From the NCBI RefSeq assembly GCF_000327385.1, contig NW_008709919.1, positions 88,096-152,095 on the forward strand: a stretch of DNA of 64,000 nucleotides, in the 5' to 3' direction. This DNA is from Lottia gigantea (lineage: Eukaryota > Mollusca > Gastropoda > Lottiidae). The translations under genes and the position numbers were made by a program. Positions 54,001 to 56,704 of the stretch are shown one piece after another (the first letter of the stretch is position 1; each line of letters opens with the position of its first letter). Under the pieces are notes generated by a model, which did no database searches, was not told the DNA's origin, and was given only the letters and a program-made list of their open reading frames with translations.

Positions 54001-56704
54001 TTGCACAGTGGCGGAGCCAGGTTTAAGTCCGAGGGGGTGGCGGGGCGAAGTATCTGAGGTTACCTGAATTTCTACCTAGTTATGATATTTTTGCCAAAAA
54101 AACATTCCTTTGGGTTATGAGGCGGGCGAGTGACTGCTCCGCCACTGCTTTTGAATAAAGCTAACTTAGAAAACTTAGAACAGTCCTCCGTTTTAGTGCA
54201 TAAATTAAGATTTGTTACAATTTTTGTAAAGAATTAATTCAAAAATTTGGTCATGGCACTTTTTTAATGGTAATGATATGAAAAACAGTTCTAATAGTAG
54301 TAGAATGACATTGAATTGATGAATATATAAAGTGTATACTTAAACACTCTTCAGCTATAAGACATTTCAATAGCAGATGTACCCAATTGTGATTAAAAAT
54401 TCTGCAAACTTTAAAATGATAATAGGTTTAAACTGGTGAAAACCATTCTCATCGTATTTTTGGACAGTTAAATTTGCCAGTAATAAAAGGGTCATACCAG
54501 TTGAACTGCATCCCAAAACTTCCAGTCTAAAACATGGATTAACATTGAATTCTTCAACAACTATTCTAATCTTCCGTATCAGTACACTGGGAAATGTTAG
54601 ATTACTCTTAGATTCTGTATCCAAATGACTCTCAAATACAGTCTGAAAAATAGTGATTTTCAAATATTTTGAACAATTCATCAACATTTGTTGCAATGTA
54701 TGAATAAATAGATGATAGGGATTGAAAATTGACACCAGGTAAATTTTAGGAAGCACTCACCAAGACATTGTTATTCATTTCACCTTAGAAGGATGTGACC
54801 CCACAACATAGTTGCATAGCAGACGGCAATCAAACTTGCTATCGACCGAGCTATTCCACTGCCACAAAAAAGAAGTGTTTAAATCCAGCATTAATCGTGG
54901 CATTTCCATCAGGAGCCAGGGGGACCATTGCCCAAAATTTTAAAAATTATATCTTTGAACACAGTGGAAGAAATTTCTGATAGCCTCCCTTGACAATTAT
55001 GTGGCCAATAAAGGACACCTTCAACCTTGCCCTCTAATTATTCATACTTGCTTAGAGCAGCCCACAGACCCCTGAAGCTCATGATACTTCAGCTCGTCAA
55101 GACATCTCTCGTCTTTGGCCCACCCCTAAGGCATTTTCAAGATACACTCCTGATTATGAACAGCAGTCTTTACCTGGTTGTTGTCATCAATGTATGTTGT
55201 CAGGACACCTGGTGGTGAGGTTGCCAGCTCAAATTGCACACTAAATTTAGTCAGATTGCTGGTGACTTCCTCAATTGACTGTGGTGCTTGTAATTTAATG
55301 CCAGAAACCAATGTTGGGCCATAGAAACTCACTTCCACCCATTCACCATTTTGATTTTCGGCAGGGCACCATGCCGCAAATGATTCTCCTGAAATAAAAG
55401 ATTCAGGTTAATGTTATTCTATAATAAGTTTTAGAATTTAAGGGAAAAGAAAGGGTAACTAAAAGAATCAGCAAAAGTTGAAATAGAACAGAAGGTAACA
55501 TTTGAAAACAATAGCTGAAATTGAGCTGTATTAGCAAATGTTTCAGTGGTGGCACCAGTGGATGTACAGTACAAGGTAGGAATTTTCACTCCCAGAAAAC
55601 TATTTTGTACCCCCACTTTTAATTTTAAGCAATTTTAAGAAATTTCAATACATAATTTTGATACTTTTGACCCCAAATTTTTCAGAATGCACCAAATCAA
55701 TGCTAATTTTGATAATTTCCTTTGTGAGAATACATAGTATAGGACTAAAGTTGTCTTGTAGATTTTTAAGTTGCAATATTGTGATTGGCCAATAGTCCTT
55801 TATACATGTAGGCCCTATATGTAGCTTGAATGCATCAATTGGGGACAAATTACATAAAATAACTGTTTGAAACACGAAAATGTTGGTGATTGAGTGATGG
55901 TGCATTTCAGAGACACCGGAAATAAATGGATCATGACAGAGATTCTCAGACCAAATTCAGATTAAATGTAGTCTAAAATGCTTATCCATTTAATTAAAAA
56001 AAAAAATATCCCGGTCTGTCTAAACAATTAAAGGAATTACATATTTGTTAAAGGTGACCTTGAAACCAAAATGGCGGGAACTTGGACTCTACAGGCAGTT
56101 AGTCAGCCGAACAGAACCAAAGTGGTTCCTGGTAAAGTTAGAGATATAAACTAAGAGTATATACATTAATGTGACAATTTTCATTGAAATTTCTCAAAAT
56201 CTTGATCAAGAAATCTGTGAATTCAAAATTCATAAATTATCGCTAAGTAATTGCCCATTTTAGTGTTATATAAAATTGTGAACTTATTGTAAAAGAGTTT
56301 AAATTTTGTAGAGGCCTGGCTGTAGCCTATCGTCATTGGTATTGGGTTCAACTCTTTGTTACGGTTGAATTGTTGAACGAAATAAAATATGTCGTAACTG
56401 TTCTCTCTGTAGACAACAAACAAAAACTAGGGTGGAAATTGTAAAGGGGCAAAACACCATGGTGGAAATAGAAAAGGGGGGGGGGGGGCCAAATGAATAA
56501 AATACCAATGATTTACAGCCGAAAATACATGGCGTGATACTTGTTGCAATGTAACTGGTGGTAATAAAAAGAAATATAAAACGGGCTTACCATCACAGCA
56601 TCCATATCTTAATTTGGAAAGAGATTGGTCTAAACTCAATGAGGAGGCTTTAATCTGTTCATTTTTTATAGATTCACTTTCTAACCCTAAAGGTGCATTG
56701 CAGT
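1..56704 (-). CDS. VWDE-like: Giant multi-core VWDE-like gene, partial (85 internal exons seen)
   Basis: This gene encodes a very large extracellular modular protein of the VWDE family. I followed 85 exons by hand; each is bounded by AG and GT (GC at two donors), and the phases match at every junction, giving 4875 codons without a stop. The order is discoidin domain, VWDE core 1, two PAN domains, core 2, two PAN domains, core 3, core 4, core 5, and the first six exons of core 6. Vertebrate VWDE is known to have one such core plus EGF repeats and to be about 1600 residues long. The introns between units are only 392, 271, 762, 195 and 424 bases long, too short for separate genes with their own promoters and ends, so one transcript is the best reading. 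No start codon with a convincing signal peptide was found upstream, and the 3' part lies outside the window. Its role in this animal cannot be read from sequence. Confidence 0.9.
247..1535 (-). CDS. Unit 6: VWD domain, first three exons; rest beyond the window
   Basis: Exons are 1459-1535 (0-2), 759-822 (2-0) and 247-450 (0-0). Motifs: NYPYITTFDG (with Tyr in place of the usual His), GEFIVYKHKTMPFE and CSCGVVIKSHDDVIVLDKC. The LPTGT and GLCG exons of this unit must lie below position 1. Positions 1-246 are intron. Confidence 0.9.
1735..2655 (-). CDS. Unit 6: VWDE N-terminal region, two exons
   Basis: Exons are 2563-2655 (31 codons) and 1735-2118 (128 codons), both phase 0-0. The short exon reads VHCGVTVCYTLDCDNTRSP. 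The long one has IIEGQKAQMVHV, SPGFFCGNMSAWKSC and NYKEPLAIPVKATVDSLRDG. The reading frame is open upstream of the 2118 acceptor into a hydrophobic stretch, but the conserved exon start and acceptor argue for splicing here. Confidence 0.9.
2304..2502. mobile_element. TTAA-flanked MITE B, copy 1
   Basis: Begins AGGGACAGATG and ends CACTTGTCCCT between TTAA tetramers at 2300 and 2503. It shares a long internal segment (TTTGAGCCTTCAAATCCATG) with the copy at 50845. Confidence 0.85.
3036..3262 (-). CDS. Unit 6: Ig-like domain exon
   Basis: A phase 1-0 exon of 75 codons plus the split codon, with QQLLCEFDRVDS and YLVYWYTSSETI strands and the ending FNYGEM. It opens the sixth core, 424 bases after the Cys-motif exon of unit 5. 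Confidence 0.88.
3687..7093 (-). CDS. Unit 5: EGF, IPT-like domain and Cys motif, four exons
   Basis: Exons are 6913-7093 (0-1), 5234-5427 (1-0), 4395-4607 (0-0) and 3687-3801 (0-1). EGF: CPFDCNGQGTC, then CECNRGFVGDDC. IPT-like: YCNTANKPCTTQVLIYG, IQCELPSLISYAVKISNDG and CVKCDSLDSC. Closing exon: PDMCYINGKCYNIDG. The acceptors of the second and fourth exons each border a tandem array (5440-6530 and 3810-4080). Confidence 0.9.
3810..4085. repeat. Tandem array, about 23-27 bp units
   Basis: Repeats of the type AAAATTTACATCACACATT(AATG) begin just behind the acceptor of the exon ending at 3801 and become irregular toward 4085. Not coding. Confidence 0.85.
4856..5088. mobile_element. Harbinger-like MITE D, copy 1
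   Basis: Inverted ends GGCCATACAAAATAAATAGT and ACTATTTATTTGCATGGCC with a TTA duplication on both sides. A 3-base TWA duplication is typical of PIF/Harbinger. Confidence 0.88.
5440..6530. repeat. Tandem array of ATATTGGCA-type units
   Basis: A 1.1-kb array of short units (AAATATTGGCATAGAA, GTCACAAA, AAGTAAGTTGAAGA) organised in higher-order blocks. It starts about 12 bases behind the acceptor of the EGF exon ending at 5427. Long open frames inside it are a by-product of the repeat. Confidence 0.9.
7514..9184 (-). CDS. Unit 5: post-VWD linker and helical region, three exons
   Basis: Exons are 9021-9184 (2-1), 7983-8089 (1-0) and 7514-7669 (0-0). They contain VNKKDSIYGGVC, YCTCGQGGDISC, a very basic end SLKKRKRG, the middle exon GTDVTDYLISQS, and IPTWPSGEYTLETATEFC ending CIEDIQ. 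The basic cluster KKRKR at the end of the first exon resembles a proprotein-convertase site and is not present in the other units. The middle exon has seven truncated copies upstream (8090-8975), none followed by a donor, so only the innermost copy can serve. Confidence 0.9.
8090..8975 (-). repeat. Seven 124-bp tandem copies of a partial exon with its acceptor
   Basis: Acceptor positions repeat at 8204, 8328, 8452, 8576, 8700, 8824 and 8948, with the real one at 8090; spacing is 124 bases except for the first step (114). Each copy holds the polypyrimidine/AG region and about 75 bases of the exon, but not its end or donor. 124 is not a multiple of three. Confidence 0.92.
9332..9518 (+). mobile_element. 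hAT-like MITE, CAGTGGTTCCC family
   Basis: Starts CAGTGGTTCCCAA and ends GGTTAGGAACCAGGA. Flanks CTTCAACA and CTTTAACA form a probable 8-base duplication with one mismatch. A second copy lies at 23595-23813. Confidence 0.75.
9670..11281 (-). CDS. Unit 5: VWD domain, four exons (one intron lost)
   Basis: Exons are 11141-11281, 10611-10835, 10264-10363 and 9670-9778. The first is a fusion of the two N-terminal VWD exons, as in unit 4: NDPHITTFDGRYYNNF, then GEFILYRH. The second has CNCAVAVKVDDDVVIIDKC and a small lysine/arginine-rich insertion before it (SSNNKRKGAS). Then MLPSGMIV and GLCGTYDNDKDND. An AAT-type simple repeat begins next to the acceptor at 11281. Confidence 0.93.
11289..11432. 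repeat. AAT/ATT simple repeat
   Basis: A nearly perfect (ATT)n/(AAT)n-like stretch with an early interrupted part, close to the acceptor at 11281. Its apparent open frame (Ile-Asn runs) is an artefact. Confidence 0.95.
11797..12623 (-). CDS. Unit 5: VWDE N-terminal region, two exons
   Basis: Exons are 12531-12623 (31 codons) and 11797-12204 (136 codons), phase 0-0. The short exon reads VFCGLVACITTDCNNTRSP, nearly the same pattern as unit 6 (VHCGVTVCYTLDCDNTRSP). The long one has IKEGEDGKVFRV, PPSILCPETKPDC and NWMTQFTISVRATVDL. It has the same length as the unit 2 exon. Confidence 0.9.
12973..13205 (-). CDS. Unit 5: Ig-like domain exon
   Basis: A phase 1-0 exon of 77 codons with FNFVCDWSSYVDN and FTQWFVDDVQI strands and the ending DYGTK. 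The intron separating it from unit 4 is only 195 bases, the strongest single argument that the units belong to one transcript. Confidence 0.9.
13401..16184 (-). CDS. Unit 4: EGF, IPT-like domain and Cys motif, four exons
   Basis: Exons are 16019-16184 (0-1), 14451-14638 (1-0), 13992-14204 (0-0) and 13401-13515 (0-1). The first begins ITDDLTWAENAL, matching DDLGWAEAS of vertebrate VWDE, and ends CPNLCSGNGYC; the EGF continues CKCNEGYIGADC. IPT-like: NQCDLKVNECKSIGILGG, YIQCKLPSKGSYEISVTNNG and CFECSADG. The closing exon has DKYCYIDDTCYKIG. The acceptor of the second exon has about 25 copies upstream (14639-15770); using any of them would bring a stop in frame after about 13 codons, so the innermost is taken as real. 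Confidence 0.9.
14639..15770 (-). repeat. About 25 tandem copies of a splice acceptor plus exon start
   Basis: Units of about 44-45 bases. On the minus strand each unit contains a pyrimidine-rich run, TTTTCTAG and the first 18-20 bases of the EGF exon whose true acceptor is at 14638. Most copies keep the AG. Some have small changes (GTTCTTTAG in place of GTTTTCTAG). Confidence 0.92.
16655..17820 (-). CDS. Unit 4: post-VWD linker and helical region, three exons
   Basis: Exons are 17654-17820 (2-1), 17315-17421 (1-0) and 16655-16816 (0-0). They contain VKEAESHYSGIC and YCKCLPSGPEC, the middle exon GTDVTKLFLQEAI with FEYEVDYISK, and FPTPLGKTEDDAREYC ending CIIDIK. The donor of the middle exon is GC (AAAG then GCAAGT), the second GC-AG intron of this unit. 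A tandem array starts at the acceptor of the third exon (16817-17270). Confidence 0.9.
16817..17270. repeat. Irregular tandem array, CAGCAAACATTGTCA type
   Basis: About 30-bp units (AAATCAGTAAACATTGTCA with variable spacer), beginning at the acceptor of the exon ending at 16816. Confidence 0.85.
18151..19947 (-). CDS. Unit 4: VWD domain in three exons (two introns lost)
   Basis: Exons are 19807-19947, 19039-19248 and 18151-18374. The first joins what are two exons in units 1, 2, 3 and 6 (IHPHMTTFDGTTYNVF, then GEFVLYKHTT), and the third joins the LPTGT and GLCG exons (QLPTGTLV, then GLCGTFDEDVDND). The middle exon has CNCAVSVKSGDDVIIVDRC. The last donor is GC (GGAG then GCAAGT), a standard GC-AG form. 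All motifs, including the acidic calcium-type stretch, are intact. Confidence 0.93.
18540..18890 (+). repeat. Interspersed repeat with GACCTTCACCTTGACCCC
   Basis: The segment with GACCTTCACCTTGACCCC, TTGCAGGAACTTCAAATG and TTCTTCTTTGTTGATGAAG returns inverted at about 24840-24960. Family unknown. Confidence 0.6.
20220..21537 (-). CDS. Unit 4: VWDE N-terminal region, two exons
   Basis: Exons are 21442-21537 (32 codons) and 20220-20591 (124 codons), phase 0-0. The short exon reads IECGVLACYAASCESTYS. The long one has SLIEGQDPGFIE, PLKYMCSQDQEC and ASIDGLVDGTTRSQVMIGA. The usual PPSF-C motif is weakened to VPLKYMC. The intron between the two exons contains a LINE 3' fragment. Confidence 0.9.
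20715..21300 (-). mobile_element. LINE 3' fragment
   Basis: Minus-strand translation shows the typical end of a non-LTR retrotransposon ORF2: YLIDLPLKYRQYFSKFRCRS, HRLPIEAGVF, and the CCHC-like RICSLCNEDEVGDEFHYIF. The frame shifts near 20950 into NSQGTELENLCKFI, so it is dead. Only the C-terminal part is present, in an intron of unit 4. Confidence 0.85.
22038..22258 (-). CDS. Unit 4: Ig-like domain exon
   Basis: A phase 1-0 exon of 73 codons, with NFKFVCEFQLPQRS and LFLKWFHDDAEI strands and the ending FKFGSK. It follows the Cys-motif exon of unit 3 directly, so cores 3 and 4 are joined without the PAN spacer. Confidence 0.88.
23021..26130 (-). CDS. Unit 3: EGF, IPT-like domain and Cys motif, four exons
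   Basis: Exons are 25938-26130 (0-1), 24331-24521 (1-0), 23861-24079 (0-0) and 23021-23135 (0-1). EGF: CLNDCSGNGTC, then CVCNEGFIGPDC. IPT-like: NDGICDISQAACDQVTVYG, HIVCKLPTVYSYLISISNN and CHDCDTAG. The closing exon PETCFFGLECHKFG has the cysteines but has lost the IDG core seen elsewhere. The next exon is the Ig-like one of unit 4, with no PAN exon in the 762-base intron. Confidence 0.9.
23595..23813 (-). mobile_element. hAT-like MITE, CAGTGGTTCCC family, copy 2
   Basis: The reverse complement of the 9332 element: it ends TTGGGAACCACTG and contains the shared GGGGGTGTGAAAG and GCCAACTGGTGTAGGAGA parts. Confidence 0.75.
25720..25935. repeat. Interspersed repeat with CTCGATTGGAGAGTTCTG
   Basis: Contains CACTCGATTGGAGAGTTCTG, GTGGAACGCGTTCTGAACT and AAATCCTGAACAAGCAGAAC. 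Related copies lie at about 39455-39730, 21690-21860 and, weaker, 500-600. Family unknown. Confidence 0.6.
26535..27737 (-). CDS. Unit 3: post-VWD linker and helical region, three exons
   Basis: Exons are 27571-27737 (2-1), 27073-27167 (1-0) and 26535-26690 (0-0). They carry SAKDSSLYNGYC and YCDCINNN, the short middle exon GEDVTQLFVKIAEKS with one cysteine, and EYDWPTLSGITEGNATAYC ending CLSDIK. The WPT-SG start of the third exon matches units 4 and 5 and vertebrate VWDE (WPTPSG). Confidence 0.9.
28109..29987 (-). CDS. Unit 3: VWD domain, five exons
   Basis: Exons are 29911-29987, 29428-29491, 28947-29156, 28601-28712 and 28109-28214. Motifs are SGAHLITFDG, GEFVMYKH, CNCAVTVKAGDDVILIDRC, TLPTGTVV and GLCGDFDGDNTND. 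The third exon has exactly the same length (70 codons) as that of unit 4 and shares VK-GDDVI-DRCGA with it. Confidence 0.93.
30416..31058 (-). CDS. Unit 3: VWDE N-terminal region, two exons
   Basis: Exons are 30963-31058 (32 codons) and 30416-30790 (125 codons), both phase 0-0. The short one reads LSCAVQTCLQEKDGSC. The long one has ELVEGQPSKSIVI, PPSFVCQSTEDC, NWQDKHEIPLKAKVDSLKDG, close to the same segment of unit 6 (IPVKATVDSLRDGD). Confidence 0.9.
31346..31452. repeat. 21-bp tandem repeat, five copies
   Basis: Units of TGGTTGTTCTGAAACAATGTT. Minus-strand translation in the frame of the preceding Ig exon gives SEQPNIV repeats followed by a stop just past the array. Confidence 0.95.
31496..31749 (-). 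CDS. Unit 3: Ig-like domain exon
   Basis: A phase 1-0 exon of 85 codons with YTLSCEFPAIEN and YLVEFWLDRQ strands and the ending EYGTK. Read-through past its donor stays open for about 50 further codons, into a 21-bp tandem repeat that would encode the heptad SEQPNIV five times before a stop, which could give a truncated isoform if the intron were kept (inference). Confidence 0.88.
32077..32343 (-). CDS. PAN/Apple domain 4
   Basis: A phase 1-1 exon of 89 codons. It starts NPCATRGITWIRHAGF, has LSACRNLCLREKDFVCRAYQ, TCSLSAASSADA and a closing FEEWTCKSG. It immediately precedes the Ig-like exon of core 3, mirroring PAN 2 before core 2. Confidence 0.9.
32684..32950 (-). CDS. PAN/Apple domain 3
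   Basis: A phase 1-1 exon of 89 codons following core 2. It starts DSCETLDLLWLQ, has SDCQNLCLAEDNNGCLSFQH in the helix region, KCSLNAQSR, and ends YYSEWICDN, a full PAN cysteine framework. It has the same length as PAN 1 and occupies the same place after a core. Confidence 0.88.
33222..36453 (-). CDS. Unit 2: EGF, IPT-like domain and Cys motif, four exons
   Basis: Exons are 36270-36453 (0-1), 35487-35677 (1-0), 34540-34755 (0-0) and 33222-33336 (0-1). The EGF reads CIAACGGAGKC, then CECKEGFSGPDC. The IPT-like part has NKGLCDLQKDPCDRVHV, ELICPLPEKSSYVIKISNN and CYNC. The last exon has DSACLIDGTCFETG, the VWDE closing motif. The 3' part of the second exon with its donor has been copied five or six times into the following intron (34961-35486). 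The last two introns here are long and full of satellites. Confidence 0.9.
33350..33560. repeat. Tandem array, ATCACAAGAAAAT units
   Basis: Units of 18-20 bases beginning close to the acceptor of the exon ending at 33336. Confidence 0.85.
33600..34470. repeat. Satellite of about 100 bp, first array
   Basis: Repeats containing TTTGATTAAAGAACACTACT, CAGTAATCAAA and GTGAGTTGTATT. The same satellite is found in opposite orientation at 46440-46940. Confidence 0.88.
34961..35486 (-). repeat. 94-bp tandem copies of an exon end plus donor site
   Basis: Donor positions repeat at 34963, 35057, 35151, 35245 and 35391, with the real one at 35485; steps are 94 bases except one containing a deleted copy. 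Each unit holds about 76 bases of the EGF/IPT exon (from TGTGATAGAG on), its GTTAGT donor and 18 bases of intron. Confidence 0.92.
35690..36140. repeat. 22-bp tandem array, ACCATTATTCGC type
   Basis: About 19 imperfect copies of ACCATTATTCGCATTGAGCT, starting behind the acceptor of the exon ending at 35677. Confidence 0.9.
36992..38073 (-). CDS. Unit 2: post-VWD linker and helical region, three exons
   Basis: Exons are 37919-38073 (2-1), 37466-37581 (1-0) and 36992-37147 (0-0). They contain VDKKDTLYTGACPEE, YCYCHDD, a C-containing middle exon ending YDINAVPG, and EYNFPTKSGMSEDYVNGIC with a final CVEDIK. The layout equals that of unit 1. The donor of the preceding VWD exon is GTTTGT, a weak but acceptable site. 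Confidence 0.88.
38411..41114 (-). CDS. Unit 2: VWD domain, five exons
   Basis: Exons are 41038-41114, 40337-40400, 39768-39980, 38918-39029 and 38411-38519. Motifs in order are NDPHMTTFDS, GEYVLYKH, CTCAVAIKVDDDVVIIDKC, VLPTGTVV and GLCGSYDDDVDND. The acidic calcium-type stretch after GLCG is intact. The third exon is strikingly close to that of unit 5 (shared VDDDVVIIDKCG). A 159-bp hAT-type MITE lies in the intron between the second and third exons. Confidence 0.93.
38585..38822 (-). mobile_element. tRNA-derived SINE, minus-strand copy
   Basis: On the minus strand the head has a B-box-like GGTCCTGGGTTCGCAGC and the tail the conserved GCACCTAATTGGGCTAATGA (plus-strand orientation). Confidence 0.75.
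40100..40258. mobile_element. hAT-type MITE, copy 1
   Basis: Terminal inverted repeats CAGTGGCGGAGCCA and TGGCTCCGCCACTG flank 159 bases. The 8-base target duplication GCACAGAG is perfect on both sides (40092-40099 and 40259-40266), which identifies the hAT superfamily. Confidence 0.92.
40448..40962. mobile_element. TTAA-flanked element G
   Basis: A 515-base element starting AGGGGAAGTGTGTA and ending TACATACTCTCACT between TTAA tetramers. Its middle part (CACGTGATACTATGATGTC and neighbours) returns in inverted orientation at about 52640-52945. Confidence 0.75.
41520..42213 (-). CDS. Unit 2: VWDE N-terminal region, two exons
   Basis: Exons are 42121-42213 (31 codons) and 41520-41927 (136 codons), both phase 0-0. 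The short exon reads IMCAVSVCYYDNCEDTRST, the conserved CxxxVC...DC pattern. The long exon carries LREGEEGENIQ, PPYILCREK and DWQNMYNINIKA, the unit-wide signatures of this region. Confidence 0.9.
42774..43024 (-). CDS. Unit 2: Ig-like domain exon
   Basis: A phase 1-0 exon of 84 codons. It contains DQYECQYSEV and FDILWNFNGQW, the Cys and Trp strands of an Ig-like fold, and ends VVYGTK at the donor, the same G-T-K ending as units 3 and 5. It opens the second VWDE core, right after the PAN pair. Confidence 0.88.
43463..43717 (-). CDS. PAN/Apple domain 2
   Basis: A single phase 1-1 exon of 85 codons with the same framework as its neighbour: EHCSGLKVEWKM at the start, DVCRLRCLAMETCTYV in the helix and central strand, LCLWSTDE, and a closing HLIECKPG. 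It directly precedes the Ig-like exon of core 2. It is less similar to its upstream partner than the layout would suggest, so the pair is probably old. Confidence 0.88.
44041..44307 (-). CDS. PAN/Apple domain 1
   Basis: A single phase 1-1 exon of 89 codons. It shows the PAN cysteine framework: CIEST near the start, LEACQKLCAGE in the helix, SCRSVDY, SCHLSKYR, and SEWNCEKG at the end. PAN domains bind proteins or carbohydrates. This one follows core 1 and is paired with a second PAN exon 323 bases downstream. A phase 1-1 exon can be inserted between cores without disturbing the frame. Confidence 0.88.
44345..44660 (+). mobile_element. tRNA-derived SINE, plus-strand copy
   Basis: Head TGGCTAAGTGAGTTAGAC resembles a tRNA A box, followed by GCTTGCTAACCTGAAGGTCC. 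The body has CGTTTGGATGGAGCAATAAA and the tail CAGGTGCAGAAGAGTAGGAT. It lies in the intron between core 1 and PAN 1. Confidence 0.75.
44700..47177 (-). CDS. Unit 1: EGF, IPT-like domain and C-terminal Cys motif, four exons
   Basis: Exons are 47030-47177 (0-1), 46104-46291 (1-0), 45579-45797 (0-0) and 44700-44814 (0-1). The EGF is split between the first two exons: CPNSCSNNGNC, then CYCAGFIGDDC. The IPT/TIG-like domain follows, with NNDGLCNTRNQPCDSVVV, VSCSLPKAGYYMIRASNNG and a closing CYNC. The last exon has DNVCIIDGKCYFEN, the CxIDGxCY motif that ends the core in VWDE. The acceptor of the first exon is at 47177; a nearer AG would put a stop in frame, so this choice is firm. Confidence 0.9.
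44815..45410 (-). repeat. Copies of an exon start with acceptor, then a 37-bp array
   Basis: Up to about 45150 there are four degenerate copies of the first half of the Cys-motif exon ending at 44814 (GACACTTTTCATCAATGATA, CATTATCCTA). From 45170 the repeat unit becomes CACATCATACATTATCCTAA plus AATAACCAACA. Confidence 0.85.
46440..46940. repeat. Satellite of about 100 bp, second array (inverted)
   Basis: Five or so units with GATTACTGAGTAGTGTTC, TTAATCAAATCATTAAA and AATACAACTCACTATC, the reverse complement of the array at 33600-34470. It lies in the intron between the two EGF exons of unit 1. Confidence 0.88.
47526..48535 (-). CDS. Unit 1: post-VWD linker and helical region, three exons
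   Basis: Exons are 48375-48535 (phase 2-1), 47904-48013 (phase 1-0) and 47526-47672 (phase 0-0). The first continues the VWD end (TWRVDRKDTIFYG) and has a CxC pair (SCECRS), comparable to EWRIL and YCSCS in vertebrate VWDE. The third contains PVWRNGWNEANATEFC and a C-containing helical stretch ending CINNIK, the counterpart of the VWDE helical region. Several Asn-X-Ser/Thr sites fit a secreted protein. Confidence 0.88.
48773..51503 (-). CDS. Unit 1: VWD domain, five exons
   Basis: Exons are 51427-51503, 50726-50789, 50214-50411, 49452-49551 and 48773-48875. Key motifs in order are TGHITTFDN, LNGEQILYQ, CSCAVAIRSNDDVVV, YLPTGTEV and GLCGLYDNSDSNEY. The domain is recognisable, but it is the most divergent of the six: the DPHxTTFDG start is altered and the acidic DxDxDND stretch after GLCG, which in VWD domains lies at the calcium site, is changed to DNSDSNE. 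The intron after 50411 carries several partial copies of the third exon's start (50412-50700). Confidence 0.9.
49190..49413. mobile_element. Harbinger-like MITE D, copy 2
   Basis: Same ends as copy 1, flanked by TAA on both sides, 224 bases. Confidence 0.88.
49897..50131. mobile_element. TTAA-flanked MITE C
   Basis: Long inverted ends (AGGGATTGTAAAAAGATTTT and AAAACCTCTTTACTATCCCT, with GTGTATC / GATACAC just inside) between TTAA tetramers. Degenerate relatives lie at about 9901-10178 and 29600-29842. Confidence 0.85.
50412..50700 (-). repeat. Partial copies of a VWD exon start
   Basis: Two or three degenerate copies of the start of the exon ending at 50411 follow directly (ACATTCTGTATGAAAAACAC near 50480, CACATTCTGTATTTAACACA near 50595, and a worn one near 50690), separated by CA-rich sequence. 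Confidence 0.75.
50845..51159. mobile_element. TTAA-flanked MITE B, copy 2
   Basis: Begins AGGGACAGGTG and ends CACCTGTCCCT between TTAA tetramers, 315 bases. A third, incomplete copy starts at about 60057. Confidence 0.88.
51985..53062 (-). CDS. Unit 1: VWDE N-terminal region, two exons
   Basis: Exons are 52967-53062 (32 codons, phase 0-0) and 51985-52368 (128 codons, phase 0-0). The short exon is cysteine-rich (HQCSIKACHSLDC), a pattern kept in all units. The long exon carries the family signature PPSFICL, then NWMSPIEIPV and DGTRMSSITV, matching the region just before the VWD domain of VWDE. This copy has extra cysteines near its end (GECLSCMSK) that I do not see in the other units. The long exon has no ATG at its start; it begins with TTG after the acceptor, so it is internal. 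Confidence 0.88.
52640..52945. mobile_element. Element G, partial inverted copy
   Basis: Contains GACATCATAGTATCACGTGA and the AATTTTCACCTTTTTATATG stretch in the reverse order of 40500-40740. It ends some 20 bases from the donor of the exon 52967-53062. Confidence 0.75.
53652..53878 (-). CDS. Unit 1: Ig-like domain exon
   Basis: This single exon (phase 1-0, 75 codons) opens the first VWDE core. It contains the Ig-type pattern of a cysteine strand (DDIKLVCET) followed by a tryptophan strand (YQVTWFRDN), and ends KNQKS. The same position in vertebrate VWDE holds an Ig-like region with a CxF...VTWSR pattern. The donor is a strong GTAAGT. All six units begin with an exon of this type, of 73 to 84 codons, always entered in phase 1. 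Confidence 0.88.
54006..54147. mobile_element. hAT-type MITE, copy 2
   Basis: Same family as 40100-40258, with the 8-base duplication CTTTTGCA / CTTTTGAA (one mismatch). It lies in the intron between the discoidin block and unit 1. Confidence 0.9.
54498..56704 (-). CDS. F5/8-type C (discoidin) domain, three exons
   Basis: The exons are 56591-56704 (phase 1-1), 55174-55388 (phase 1-0) and 54498-54642 (phase 0-1), 158 codons in all. The domain opens with DCNAPLGLESESIKNEQIKA, the usual start of the family (C-x-PLGMExGxIxDxQIxAS). It continues with ENQNGEWVEVSF and GIKLQ, which fit the beta strands of the fold, and closes with CFRLEVLGC, the typical end with its disulfide-forming cysteine. Discoidin domains bind glycans, phospholipids or other surface ligands, so this end probably anchors the protein to a cell surface or matrix (inference). 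The block is phase 1-1 and precedes the first VWDE core directly. It is the most N-terminal coding sequence I can identify; the acceptor at 56704 shows that at least one more exon, presumably with the signal peptide, lies upstream. Confidence 0.92.
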
